A stretch of 64,000 nt of DNA, taken from Zygnema cylindricum (Eukaryota; Streptophyta; Zygnematophyceae; Zygnematales; Zygnemataceae). Position numbers and translations under genes: made by a program. The notes under the pieces are model-generated. The model was not told where the DNA came from, did no database searches, and saw only the letters and a program-made list of their open reading frames with translations. Each line of letters starts with the position of its first letter. Within the stretch, counting starts at the first letter, position 1. The DNA is taken from contig JBBHKE010001153.1 in NCBI GenBank assembly GCA_037447655.1, positions 39,521 to 103,520 of the forward strand. The letters are read 5' to 3'. Positions 1 through 12,250 of this stretch are shown piece after piece.

Positions 1-171
1 TCTTTTCTCCGTACACACTTGTCGGATTGTGGATCTGACGATTGCAATTGAAAGGTAAACATCCTCAGCTTTCGACTGGCGGCCCTCAAATTGAAAATCC
101 AACAAGTGTGTACGGAGAAAAGATGTTTTAAGTGGCGAAAATAACCTGGACGCTAATAACGATTCGCGGTG
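1..171. mobile_element. TA-target MITE, short class, cut by window start
   Basis: Right part of a palindromic miniature element. The terminus CGATTCGCGGTG is followed by TA at 172-173. The inner sequence (ACACTTGTCGGATTGTGG, and its complement around 100-125) matches copies at 1670-1887, 15142-15914 and 24410-24632. The left end lies outside the window. It sits just downstream of the last recognised receptor-kinase exon (minus strand), so it may lie in that gene's 3' part. Confidence 0.75.
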
Positions 172-290
172 TAGCAAACAAAAACCAAAATTTTCTTGCA
201 AAAAGGAAAAAGAATCAATCGCATAGGGATAAACATAGCTGCTTAATTGCCTGCCAAAAAGGGTTCTATTTGCCTCCCGGTTCTACTCAC

Positions 291-817
291 CCAGTGCACC
301 AAAGTATCCAAAGTGGGATCGTCTTCCGGAGCCGAGTCGTCTTTCAGAAGCGCTCTCCTTCCGGTGATAAGCTCAAAGAGAACCACTCCAAAGCTGCATT
401 TCATGCACACGCCAAAAAGAGCCCATTTAGAAAAGCATCTCTTATAACTCTATCAATCGAACAAAATATACCAAGAATCACTCGGACTTCCTGGTGGAGG
501 GATTGAGGAAAATCTTGTCGCACATGCCACACATGCTTCAAAATATCTGTTGTTGCCATTTGAAACTAGAAGTCTTACGACAAGGACAAGGTTTTGCACC
601 TGTACACATCGCTTTTTGTAGTGACTTGGGATGATTTCAAATAAGCAGGATCCATGTATCCTGGAGTTCCGGCAATTTTGGTTTTCCCAGAAAAGTCAAT
701 GTGCTGTCTCGAATTCATCTTTATGTAGCCTTGAGCTCCCGTAGCTTCGGCGTCATTGGCAACGTCAATCAAGTGGTCTGGGTTGTCCTTAAGCAGACCG
801 AAGTCCGCAAGTTTTCC
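291..817 (-). pseudogene. Receptor-like kinase, C-lobe exons (partial)
   Basis: Two minus-strand exons of a plant receptor-like Ser/Thr kinase. Exon 817-600 follows acceptor TTTTTACAG and begins GKLADFGL, with the Mg-binding DFG motif; it runs through the activation-loop block IAGTPGYMDPAYL and ends at TACAG|GTGCAA. Exon 393-291 completes the Ser codon of SDVYSFGVV and continues through FELITGRRA and LVHW to TGG|GTGAGT. The junction is in frame and restores the conserved subdomain IX block. The catalytic loop (HRDLK), N-lobe and transmembrane segment were not found between 817 and 2965, and a MITE occupies the downstream side. It probably belongs to the same gene as the LRR exons at 2965-7202 on this strand. 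No stop codon lies in the two exons, so the loss could be my failure to find short exons. The family call is firm; intactness is doubtful. Confidence 0.75.
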
Positions 818-850
818 CTGTAAAAAGTAAAAAGAGACCCCAACCCAGAA

Positions 851-1166
851 CTACTTCCACTCAGTCACAAAATAAGAATGTAGTAATATTTTACGTGAAT
901 AGTAACTCAAGAAACAACCAGTGTCAAGCTTAACATTGAGGGATGCCATTATCATTTTCAATACATAAGTAAACCAATAAATCACTCCAATCGAGATATG
1001 AGCAACGTCTACTTCCACTCAGTCACAAAATAAGAATGTAGTAATATTTTACGTGAATAGTAGCTCAAGAAACAACCAGTGTCAAGCTTAACATTGAGGG
1101 ATGCCATTATCAAGACAATACATAAGTTAACCGATAAATCATTCCAATCGGGATATGAACAACGTC
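851..1166. repeat. Tandem duplication, 158-bp unit
   Basis: Two adjacent direct copies, 851-1008 and 1009-about 1166, each starting CTACTTCCACTCAGTCAC. They differ by a few substitutions and a small indel. The pair lies upstream of kinase exon 600-817 and probably in an intron of the receptor-kinase locus. No coding content is seen. Confidence 0.85.
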
Positions 1167-1669
1167 AGACAACTCAAATACGTTACAAAATAAATGACAT
1201 CGAGGAGAAAAACATGTATAAAAGGATTGACTAGCCACACTAAATTTTCTATATTTGAAAACAGAGTAGATAGGAGCACACAAAGCTTTATAAATAAATT
1301 AGCTTTGCTAATAGAAACACAAGAAGTTACACGATAAAGTACTTAATGCTGAAAATACTAGTTAAACCATAAATTGACGACGTCACTCTGCATAAAATGA
1401 TAATTGTTGATTAATTTGGCCATAATCTTATTGATCTCCTTACACTGATTACCATCGGCAAGGGTGTAAAAGCCGAAATTTACATGTCACGTAAAATCCT
1501 TTTCCTAAAAAAGTTACCGTCCTACCGGAAAATTTCTTTTTCTTTAGTAACATATTGTTGGGATATTGCCGAATCGCCAATATATCGCTAAGTGGCATAC
1601 CCACATTTGTTTGTTTGAATTGTGTGTCGCGTTATCGTACGAAATGTGCGATGTTGTTTCATGGCACTA

Positions 1670-1887
1670 CCTCCGTGAATCGCTATTAGTGTTAATGTAT
1701 TTTTCGTCTCTTAAAACATCTTTTCTTCGTATACACTTGTTGAATTGTGGATCTGATGATTGCTATTAAAAGGTAAGATTCTCAGCTTCCGATTGGCGCT
1801 CTCAAATTGAAAATCGTACAAATGTGTACAGAGAATAGATGTTTTCAATGGCGAAAATATTATTAACGCTAATAGCAATTCACGGTG
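1670..1887. mobile_element. TA-target MITE, short class
   Basis: Near-palindromic element of about 218 bp. The left end carries CCGTGAATCGCTATTAGTG and the right end is its complement, closing with CACGGTG; TA flanks both sides (1668-1669 and 1888-1889). Inner arms include AAAACATCTTTTCTTCGTA and its complement. It has no coding capacity. The TA duplication suggests mobilisation by a Tc1/mariner-like transposase, which is inference. Confidence 0.8.
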
Positions 1888-2802
1888 TATTTGAGGAGTC
1901 CGCTATTTTAACGAAATGTACTATTTCGTTTTGCGTCACTTTTGTCTCAGTTTGCAGGTGTATTATTCCGTGTGCAAGTGTTTTGTTTCGTGCGTACACA
2001 GCACGCTACGAAACTTCTCTTTTGGAGTTTTGCGTTTCGAAGGAGAAGGCGTGTATGCCCTCCTTCGTGAAAGCTTCCTTTCAATGTTTTTTGCCAAGGA
2101 GGCAAGAGGTTGCTGCCATGCTCGCATTGTTTGTTAGCCTTATAAGCTAGTTAGAGAAGAGATATATAGTAAAACACTGCAGAAATTTTTTTTTTGAGTA
2201 GTGATTACTTTAAAGATAAAGAGGAGAGAGAGAGAGATGATGTAAAGAGGCTTCAGAAACACTTACTAATCTTCTTTGGGCTTCCTGTGTGTGCTTTCTG
2301 TTTTTTGTGAAATTATTTTGTGGTTATTTATTTGAAGATCCAACACATATTACGTTTGCTCAACTTTCGTTAGCGTAAACTAATAGCATTGAACTCCGTA
2401 TCGCAACGTGGCGTATTATGGGCTAAACTAAAACAATGGTTATACACTGATTAATGATTTTGGGTCAAAAAATCACTCTCTAGTAGCGATGGGCAGTGAG
2501 TTGGCAAAAATCAATTTTAGAATTTCATGTGACTATCTTTTTTGTGCTCTCGTGGCTGTCATAAAATTCTTAATCATATTTTTCTAAGGGTCGCGAATTG
2601 ATGGATACATGTCCAAACCAAATGATTGTGTTTTCTTTTCCACGTTTTTAAATAACTCTCGAAATGCAAGAAATTTGGGTGCAAAATTTTGGTTGTGTTG
2701 GATTGGCACGTGGATGCCGGTTCAATACGGGGTAGAATATGGTAATACCATACTCGAAGCCGCCCGAAATAAATGGGTACAGACCTGCCAGGCTCTACAT
2801 CG

Positions 2803-2880
2803 AGCTGGTGGCCACAGTGGTTAGTGCGTTCACAGCTTAAGTCAAAGATCCCAGGTTCGAGCCCTGGCCGGATCAATTTT
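2803..2880 (+). repeat. tRNA-derived SINE head
   Basis: Contains a pol III A box (TGGCCACAGTGGTTAGTGCG, from 2808) and a B box (GGTTCGAGCCC, 2854-2864) at tRNA-like spacing, but no convincing tRNA cloverleaf. A similar head lies on the minus strand near 47760-47815. It sits within the receptor-kinase locus, just downstream (minus sense) of LRR exon 2965-3036, so probably in an intron and antisense to the gene. Confidence 0.6.
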
Positions 2881-2964
2881 CCCTAGTATGGGACATGCCG
2901 AATCCCGGATTTCTAGGAAATATAACACTTTCTTGGGAAAAATGAATGGGATTGCAACACTCAC

Positions 2965-5900
2965 AGGTATTCTAGTTGTGTCAAATTTCCAATGCTCTCT
3001 GGAATTGCACCTTCCAAAACTTGATTGGCAAGAATACTTCAACCCACCACAAGGAATTACAGCACCAATGAGGAAGAATACAAGGATTTGAAGAAAATCA
3101 AATCAACAAAAAATTCAACAATTGACGTAATTAACATTAGATGGGTCTAAAACGAGTCTCGATGTGTAACTGCCAGGCTGTTCAGGGTTTTCATGAACAT
3201 GAAAAATGTGAAATACTAAGTTCAAACCATTAACTGTGAGATTCTTCAAGGAAAAAATGCGATTAAAAATAACCATAAAAAAATGAAAACTTCATGCATC
3301 ACTAGATCCCCCAAATAAGTGTCCAAGCTCACTTTTTTCTTCTTGGGATATGACAACGTTTGCAAAGACGGGGCAAAAGCAGCATTTCTGAATCTTTAAC
3401 GAAGGAACCAAAAACATTGTCTGTAAGTTCTAAGGTGAGCATCAAATGAAAAAAACATTGAAAAAACGTAAACCATTGGAAAATGACGTTGGTTGCAGAA
3501 GGAATCACGGTTGACTATCCCCTTGACAAAGATTTTCAATATGAGAATTCAAAATTTTTATGTAGAGATCCCAGATTTTAGTAGCATAAAATAAACTCCA
3601 GTACCAATGAACAAAAAGAAAAACTATCCCGCTACCATTTCACTGCCCGAATGAGGCCCATTTTCTGACCCAAGCTTTCACCTAGCCTACATTTTGTAGC
3701 GCACAGGGAATACTTTTAGCTATCCTTTCACCTTTAAACGGAAAAAACCGGTGTTTTCAATCTTCGTTCAGATTCATTACGGATTATGCAACTTTGATTT
3801 TGTCATTAAACGATAGAGCATTCTCGCTATGCCTGCTATACTTCATAAAGGTGGTCGTAATTTCATAGTTGTCGGTCAGCGAACTTAACTCTATCTCAAT
3901 AAAGGTTGTTACGTGTGAAAAGAAAATTGTCGTGTAGCCGTCGGTGTTATCTAACGATGAGTATAGACACAAGTGCACAAATATGCACTTAATGAACACC
4001 ACTTTTTATTTGTACATTGTCAAAAAACCAATTTAACACAATGGATTTTAATGCCGGTTTTCGTTTTATTATGCATGAATTAGTTAGCTCCTAAAACACT
4101 TACTCTAGCCGAAACTCCAAGAAAATATTAGACCGTAAACTATGTGTACACTAGTGCCAGGGCAAAATTATCTTTTAGATATGACGCTCAATACGTTTCC
4201 GACACTTCATACAAAGTGCATAGTACGTAGAGTATGAACTTTACAAAAATGATTTTGCTCTAAGGATGGTTTTGCAATTATTTCAACTTTCATTTTCGAC
4301 AAAGCTTACACCCAACCTTGGCTCTACTAGGCGCGCAATGCATTTTAGCTATTATTTTCACATTAAAAAGGCTAACCGGTGTATGATATTTAGTATTTGA
4401 GGGCTCTATAGGATTTAATACAGTTATATGTCATACTATTTACGTCAAAAACAACAAAGAATTTTCATCTTTGCTGGCTTTTACTGGCCGTTTTTACTAC
4501 CAGAATCGTTATCGTCCCATGACGATCAGCACAAGTAATTGCACTTCTTTGTGATTTGTGGGTCACGTCTCAAATAAAACTATTATTGGTCAGATCCGAC
4601 AAGAAAAGCGTTTCCTCTTTTGATTTTTGTATTTCAGCAGATGTCATTGTCAACCCTGGCAATGAGCGCAAAACCCTAGCGATTCATGGGTCTAATGCTA
4701 TATTGTTAATGTGCACTCAAAAACGCATCCTATCCTCATCGACTACAAAACGATAGCTCGGCAAGGAAACACGAACTGTCTTGAGTGCATGTTTTTATCC
4801 TTGAATATAACTTTGATTGCTATTCTTTAAGAGGTAACCATCTAAAAAAAACACTTGTAACACCTCAACATTACAAGTTTGCATAGAAAAACAAGGCTCA
4901 AGGAAATTTCATAAGAATTAAACAAATTTCTTTTGTCAAGAAAATCCCTCCTTAAGAAACAGAAAAATAAATCTTTGAAAGAACTATTGTAATTTACTAT
5001 ATTTTGGAGGGATCTGATGGAACGAGGTTTGAATTACACATACAGAATCTTCAAATTCGTCAAGTTTCCAATAGTTGATGGTATTCGGCCGTGTAAACTT
5101 GCACCATTAAAAATCCTGCAAGAACCAATTTCTCACATGTTAAAACTTGCCAGAATGAATCCAATGACTTCCTCATTAGAAATTGGAATACATCTTTATT
5201 TTGAAAGCATGGGTTTCAATATGATATTAGTAAAAGGTAAAACAGAGAGCAAAAGTTGACGACATTGTTGTTGTGAGAGTAGCAAATAGTTAACTACAAA
5301 ATGTAGACAAATGAAACAAATATCTTGAAACCGCATGTACCTAAGAAGCTAATTATTTTAAGAAAGGATGCTCAATTTGACTTCATTGATCTCAGATGAT
5401 CCCGTCGAAACAAAAACTATGAACATAAACATTAATGATGGCCTGATGTGCCATGGAGCTTGTTCATCATATGTTTCAACTCTACCTACGAACATTTCTC
5501 TAGAACAATGCAATCGCACACATGAAAGTCAAGCATGTAATGGAACACTATTTTAGTGTTGTTCATTCAATTAAAAAAGAATTAACAAAAAGAATTAACA
5601 AGCACATCTTATTAACAATCACTCAAGTTGAAGATAGAACAAAATGTGGAAAAGGCATTCATAACAAAACCAACACAAAGAATTGCAAGTTAGTGACCTA
5701 CAGTGTTTGCAAATAGTTGAGTTTGGAAACACTATCAGAAAGGGTGCCGTTGTATTGATTTCCATATTCATCACCCTCGAAATCACCCGAACTATAAGTA
5801 GCAAGTGCAAGTGTAGTTTCATTTGGATACAAGACATCGCTTGATGTAACAATTCTGCAAAAACGTGCGAATCAACCCCACATGATTAATCACAAAGCAG

Positions 5901-7202
5901 AAATAGAAAAAAATCGCCAGCATTTTTGAAGTTAGCATGTCAGAAACTTGTTATCAAAAGATGTTTCTATGATGAAGAAGAAAGTTACCTGCAGATGAAG
6001 GTGACAGGTCACTCATGTGCAAGGGGGATTTGCTACTGAAAATCAATTTTAGCGGAGGAAACATGTTTAACATAAAAAATGCAAGCATACGTCATACTAA
6101 CTCCGTAGAGACATTAAGCAAATGACTAAAATTAGGGCATAATTTGAGCAAAACAAAGCTGACATGTCAAAGAATCTCAAGTTGTACAGCATTCTGTTGT
6201 CACACAGGTAATCCTAGAGTAAAAGTCAGAAATTGAACTTCAAACAATCCGAAATCAGCTACTTTATGAAAAAAAAACTCTAAACAACCATAAGTTTTTA
6301 TGCCTTTAAAAGGGAATAGCCTCCAACTTTACAGCCAATGGCGAGGGCTAAACCTCAAAATGTACAACACAATCACAAGATTTTCAAGTCAGCTATGCCT
6401 TCAAAACAGGACTGATATTCGAAATTAAAATGATAAAATAGGATTAATTCAAAAAATAACCGATCTACAATTAAATAAATTGTAAATTTTATTCATTCTA
6501 GATTAAAGAATCTTAGAACCTTTTTCATACAATGACAACAATTAAGCATTTGCTATAGTAATAGCGCTGATTGAATTTTTAATGGGTTTTCAAAAACTGC
6601 ATAAATACAGGGCATGATGTGCCATTTGCGACTTCCGTGCCTTTTCTTTTTGTCACAATTATGTATTATCAGCTTCATGTCATCGTTATTTCTAAAACAT
6701 GGCATTTTCTTGAGATGCTTCTTGCACTCGTTCGAAGTGCCCCCACCCAAACCAACATACAGGATTATCTACAATTTAATTAATAGAAAGTTGTAGGGAT
6801 AAACACTCAACTCTTTAAGAGATTCAATGGAAAAGAATTTGATACATCTATTTGACAAACATGCATTGGCCATCTCTGCTAAAGCCTGTTGGTTTAACAT
6901 GAAAATCAAAGTGTCTTGAGATCATGGAATTCACTGATATAAATGAGTTGTGAACCACAAATTTTCATTGTGCACAAAGTAACAACCTTAAGTGGCTCAA
7001 AAACTTACAATGAAATTACATTCCCCGAAGAATCGCACTTTAAGCCTAGCCATTTTGCACAAGCATTTGTCTTACTCCAAGACTCAAATAAAGAAGAATC
7101 CAAGGAGTTAAGCTCCGTAAGAATGTTGATCAAAGCATCTGCAAAGAACCACGCAAAAGAGCATAAATAAATTAGACAAGTAGCATAACACAATATCCAC
7201 AT
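2965..7202 (-). CDS. LRR receptor-like kinase, N-terminal and LRR exons
   Basis: Four minus-strand exons join in frame. Exon 7202-7009 starts MWILCYATCLIYL, a hydrophobic signal peptide, then an LRR N-terminal cap with the pattern LFESWSKTNACAKWLGLKC, ending CATT|GTAAGT. Exon 5854-5702 (153 nt, acceptor TTTTTGCAG) holds the end of the cap and a repeat ending VSKLNYLQTL. Exon 5115-5044 (exactly 72 nt) encodes one repeat, LHGRIPSTIGNLTNLKIL. Exon 3036-2965 (exactly 72 nt) encodes another, LEGAIPESIGNLTQLEYL. All have the phase expected of plant LRR-RLK genes, where each repeat is often one exon. The product would be a plasma-membrane receptor with an extracellular LRR domain; the ligand is unknown. 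Introns of up to about 2 kb separate the exons. The kinase exons at 291-817 probably belong to it. Transmembrane, juxtamembrane and N-lobe exons were not found, so the locus may be decayed. Confidence 0.75.
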
Positions 7203-9260
7203 CCTACAAAAGGATAAATCATATTAAACACTAAATGCACTAACGTGACATTGACCGACGGCATTGACTGTTTTTAATAGACAATGATGATAACATGCAG
7301 CCAACAAAGAGTGTTTAAACAATGGAAAATAGAAATAGGAACATATGAAATCGATAACAGAAAAAATGGTATGCTTCATGTTTAACAACACCTAAAACCA
7401 TATACACAACTAGTCTAGAGATGAACAATAACAGGCTAAAATTCTTCCCTACGGTTCAAATTTTTGAACAGGTTCACTTTGGTTAGTGGACAAATAAATG
7501 ATCAAATTCATCAACAGTCCATGTACCTTCACATCTTCATGTATAAATATGTAACAGTAACACTACTAGATAACCCGGGTATTGAACCAGAATTTTTGCA
7601 ACGGCCTTGTATTTCATGAAATCTGATCCTATCTTCTGTTTGCTTTTACTACGCGATAAATATACACTATATCTAGCCAGCCAGCTTTTTTTACCAGATT
7701 TGAAGGGAAATGCTATGCCATAAAATTAAGAAACCCGAACAGGTAACAACAACAGTTTTCTATTTTATCTTGGAATATACTATTGAGATTTTTTCTGTAA
7801 TTGATATGAATACGGCATGTGATTACGCCAATTACAGAGTTTGGACAGAAATTGTATGATTTTTTTAAGTTATACAGTGCATTTTGTTTTCGCAGCTTTG
7901 ACATTGCTTATATCAATCTAACAATCTCTTTTTCTAAAACCATTTTTAGTTCAGCCTATTTACCATGGCCAATGGGCAAAAAGACCTTTCCAAAAAAAAA
8001 TCATATGCATTGTTGGAATAAGGGCAACGGTATTCTAGTATGGCTGGATAGACAAGACTGAAAGCTCCTAAAATGGTACTAGATCCCCCTAAGCTTCCAC
8101 GGACTATCTAATGGACCTATCAAACTATTTTTCTCCTCCATTTATAATATCTTATAATGCTTTTGCAGGGAGATGTCTAATTTTCGGAACCAGCGAAGCT
8201 ATAATTTCTTGCATATACAATTTTTGACAACACAACAACATAGAAATGGATCTTGAATGTGCCCATTTTCAACATAACTTTTTCAGCATTGATTTTTCAT
8301 TTGGTTGATGAATAAAATCATTAATGGCATGCTCCTGACCAAAAAAATGGTTGTAGTAAGTTGCTGAACATTCCGCTTGACGAGTACAAAACACATTTTT
8401 CTGGACATAGGGTTCATAAAAAACAACGTAAACTAAAAACCACTCCTGGAAGACGTTGGCTTCCCTTTAGGATCATCACCACTTAAATCCAATCCTTACC
8501 ATTTCCAGACAATTTCTAGGGGTATTCGAAACTTATATCTCCTACATTGACTTTTTTATTTATATATCATCCATGACTATATTTTTCATGAGTTTTACTG
8601 TGACATCCTGAAAATTGCATGAAATGAAAAGCATGGCCTTCCTACACAATCACTAACACCGATTACTAGGCAGCCTGAAAGGAATATACTCATTGACACT
8701 TTTTGGAGGACCTCCAACTTAGGTTTTCGCTTTTAAAAACCCTAGGATAGTTCAAAATGACCATCTCAAAATAGTAATGTCAAGTATCCAATTATACTGC
8801 GCACTAAAATCACAAAATATATCAGAACAGCACTTTTGGCACAAGTACATAGAATACTGTATTTTTTGTTCACCGATCTAGCACATATTTGGGTACAAAC
8901 GCCAACACGTGCAAAAAAAAATGCACATTGTTTATTGGGAGGAAAATAGTCAGATTTCACAGAATGTAGGATACAGATTGATCAGGAATCACTTACTACA
9001 AAGTAAGCATTGAACCAATGAGAATTCAACCTATGATATGAACATAAAAATGTGAGTTCAAGCTCCAAAGATCAATGGCAAATGCTACATTTCCCAAGGT
9101 AGTCTGCAGTGTAGATTTTTGGTCATTGCTTTAGTAGATCTATATCAAATTCATTCATCAATGTAAGTAAATAGCCAATTCAAACCCTTTCCTGGTCAGC
9201 CACAAGCATTAAGGAGTGTAAATAAATCATGCATCAAAACTAGTTTGCCAAATTAAAAAT
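7203..9260. other. Intergenic, upstream of the LRR-RLK
   Basis: AT-rich DNA before the start codon of the minus-strand receptor gene. It would hold its promoter, but I cannot identify a convincing TATA box or transcription start. No ORF with recognisable domains and no copy of the transposon families seen elsewhere in the window was found. Confidence 0.5.
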
Positions 9261-9339
9261 TAACCACATCATTGAAATTGGCACACTTGGACATTGCACA
9301 TTGCAAATTGTACATTGGACATTGACATTTGATGTTGGA

Positions 9340-9795
9340 CACATTGGACAGTGGGCATGAGAAATATAATGTTGGATGCTGGAGTTTTGAGATTGGAGGC
9401 TGGAAACTGGATGTTGAGTATTGGACAATGGACATTGGAAATTTCACATTGGACATTGGGCATTGGAAGAGGACAGTGGAAATAGGAAAAAGAACATTGG
9501 ACTGGACATTGATATTAGACATGTTAATTCTCTGTTGATGTCTACCCTTCAGCGTCTCCATGCATTGTCTGAATTCAAATTGTAAACGTGTGTAATTGAA
9601 TTGCTAATGTTCAATAAAATATCGTCCAATGTCCACTGTCTACTTCGTCCACTGTAAACTGTACTCTGTCCAATGTCCAAAGTTCACTGTCAAATTTCCA
9701 GCGTACAATGTCGTATGTCCAATGTGGGTTGTCCGATAGCAAATGTCCAATCTCAAACGTCCAACATCTCATTTCCTATGCCCACTATCCAGTGA
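9340..9795. repeat. Long imperfect inverted repeat of ACATTGGAC-like units
   Basis: The left arm (about 9340-9520) is built of degenerate 7-10 bp units such as ACATTGGAC and GATGTTGG. The right arm (about 9620-9795) is built of the complement (GTCCAATGTCC). The arms align with each other over most of their length: TGGGCATGAGAAAT on the left corresponds to TGGGCATAGGAAAT in the complement of the right. About 100 bp separates them. A transcript could fold into a long hairpin. Similar but scattered units extend to about 9270 on the left and 9900 on the right. Confidence 0.8.
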
Positions 9796-10194
9796 AATTC
9801 TTACCATGATATGATGATACTGATTATTGACATCAAATAACCAGCATTTGACATTGATCAGTTATGAAGAAAATAGTGGCAAATGGACATTAACCTATGG
9901 ATAATGAAAATAGCCAAGTTGCATCAAGCATCAACATTCAGAATTAGAATAAAAAAATTGGATGTCAGCATCCATAACGCCTTACACTCCCGATGGAAAA
10001 TAACAACAGAAACCACAGTAATTTCCGTACATTGTTTTCCGGTACCCCTCATACCTGCTTGAGCGGATTCCACTTTAACAGCCTTTGCTCCGTCTATCAG
10101 TGATACAAAGGCAACAATCGCCCAGGCAGCAAAATACGTCCTTAACCCTGGACAGCAGGCACCCCGCCTGAAAATGCGCGAAAAAAAATTCGTG

Positions 10195-10325
10195 AGAATA
10201 TATGACAATTTACAACAATGTGCAATAATGTGTGCCAATGTGTGTCATATGTGTCACTAGCTGACACATGCGTGCTAATGTGTGACAATGTGTGACAATG
10301 TATGACAAGATCTCGTTGTGTGACA
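10195..10325. repeat. Degenerate TGTGACAATG minisatellite
   Basis: About ten imperfect copies of a 9-11 bp unit related to TGTGACAATG (for example AATGTGTGCCAATGTGTG). No coding role. Unit composition resembles the ACATTGGAC units at 9.3-9.8 kb, but no clear relation can be shown. Confidence 0.6.
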
Positions 10326-10339
10326 ACGTCAGAAAAAAA

Positions 10340-11513
10340 CTACTGAGGCATATCTAGAAAAAACTATCGCTAATACAAAACCTTGAGCACATCGATGTAG
10401 CAGCTCCTAATTGCTGAAAGCAGAAACAGTACAGTGCGAAACAATGCCAGCTGTAACTCCAGCTCACGAATCGAACAGAAAAGAATGTTAATCGAACTCA
10501 GGCACTTAATGTAAATAAGCAAACCCTACAATCGGGCGTTTGGTGAAAAAGAAAAATAGAGAGAAAGGTAGGTAGGTGAGTAGGTAACATGGAGTTAGTT
10601 TACTGTAGCTCGCAACACCAGCAATTTACCATAGGTTAGAAATGTTAATCAAAGCCTTCCTATTGGCTTACAAATTTTGATCTGCGGCACTGTGCTGGGA
10701 AAGGCAAGTGCTAAAGTCCATCCTTTCTGGAACCATACCTTGCCACCATGCTGCCACGTGGCAGAAAAAGCATCTGTGCTTCTTTTCCTTTCTACTCAGT
10801 TTCTGCTTCAACTTTTAGAAAAGGTCAATCAACTTTAGAAATTGTTCCTGCAAGCAAAAAAACTGGAGGGAGCTAATAGGACTTAACTCTTTTTTTCAGT
10901 TTTTCTCCTAACTATAAGTTTCATTATTTCCCTTCCATAGTCACATGTCACGATTTCTCTCTACCACTCGGTCTCCTTTTTTCTGAGGTTTCTCTGACCT
11001 AAAATAAAATAAATAAATAAATCTTGTCGTCGCAAACTTTAAAATGTCCTCGACGAATCTCAACCGTTAAAAAACAAAATTTTCCGTATACTGAAAAAGA
11101 TACGATTGAATTCATTAATTTTGCCTACGATCGTACGGTACGATTTCGTAAAATACCTGGTACGGAACCTCTGTTCGAAGTCTCTCTCTCAGGCGATTCC
11201 ATTCTGACGTGGCGTACAATCGCCTGGATCCAATCGCCGTACTGTAACGTCCCTCTAAAAGTGTACGAATTATCATCTCTATTTTCTGTCTGCTATTTTC
11301 TCCGGCGTGAAAAACAGTGGAACTGGAACAAAAACGTACGAATTATCTACCGTTTCGTGTTCGAAATTTGCCTGGGCGTGGAAAACAATGGAATCGAGAC
11401 GCCAGAGAATCCACTGTAGGTCGGTGGACCCTAAATGTCGGTGGGAGCTTCGGTGGACAGGGGCGCAAATCTAAAAGCATCCGACGCGTGAGTTTGAAGG
11501 ACTTTTTCTTCAA
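10340..11513. other. Intergenic, no gene recognised
   Basis: Contains a short AGGTAGGTAGGTGAGTAGGTA microsatellite near 10566 and short ORFs without recognisable domains. From about 11020 the sequence becomes rich in GTAC-containing words, like the transposon-derived DNA that follows. Confidence 0.5.
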
Positions 11514-11516
11514 TTA

Positions 11517-12247
11517 GGGTGGAATTCCATTAGAAGAAAAGTGTGGTTCGTTACTGGACGCCGTACAAGTTCGTACATATTCGTACCACGCCGTACCTTA
11601 AAAAAGAAATTGTCAGACGAAAAATCGTTACTGGAATGCTGTCGGGAAGCTCCAACGATGTAGGCGTAATTCCTGGCCGTTGGATATTTCACTTTTTCAG
11701 ATCCGCGAAGCAATCGCGCACATCATCCAGTGTCACGACACCTCGCGAGGAGAGTTGTACGAGACGTGTACCATTGGTACACGTGAAAATGAAAAATAAT
11801 ATCTGCTTTGAACAAGCGATCACAGGTTTACACGTCGTGTAGGCCATGTGCCTACGTCGTATGGTCCATTTGCCGCCTGCCACGCAGGATGCAAGTGAGC
11901 CGATTTTTTTTTCGCACGCTCCGTCTGACATCCACCGACATTCAAAGTTTGCCGCGTCTTTTTGCCATCCCGTTTCGAAATTTTGATTTCCGTTTTCAAT
12001 ATCAAAAATCTGGCCGCAAACTTTACGTACGAATCATTAACTACCTCCAGCCGTACAGATATTTCGTTCTGACTTTCCGTTTGAAGATTTTATTTAAGAT
12101 TTTCAAATCTGGACTCTAACCTACGTGGCGCTAATCATAATTGAGGAAGGTTTGTTACTGGCCCGACAAAATGGAATAGTCTTCCAGTAAACGCTGCCAG
12201 TAGAATTTTCCGTACATTTACTGGGAGGGCCTAATGGAATTCCACCC
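11517..12247. mobile_element. Harbinger/Tourist-like element, AATTCCA end family
   Basis: Termini GGGTGGAATTCCATTAG and CTAATGGAATTCCACCC are inverted repeats, flanked by TTA on both sides (11514-11516 and 12248-12250). A 3-bp TTA/TAA duplication with GG-starting ends is typical of PIF/Harbinger and Tourist elements. It is 731 bp with no transposase ORF. Internally it has CCTCGCGAGG near 11743 and an odd palindrome ACGTGTACCATTGGTACACG at 11764-11784. Related copies begin at 24671 (cut by the gap) and span 60520-61931. Confidence 0.85.
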
Positions 12248-12250
12248 TTA

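Noticed and set aside
2803-2880. tRNA gene
   Set aside because: Good A and B boxes, but acceptor and anticodon stems do not pair; called a SINE head instead.
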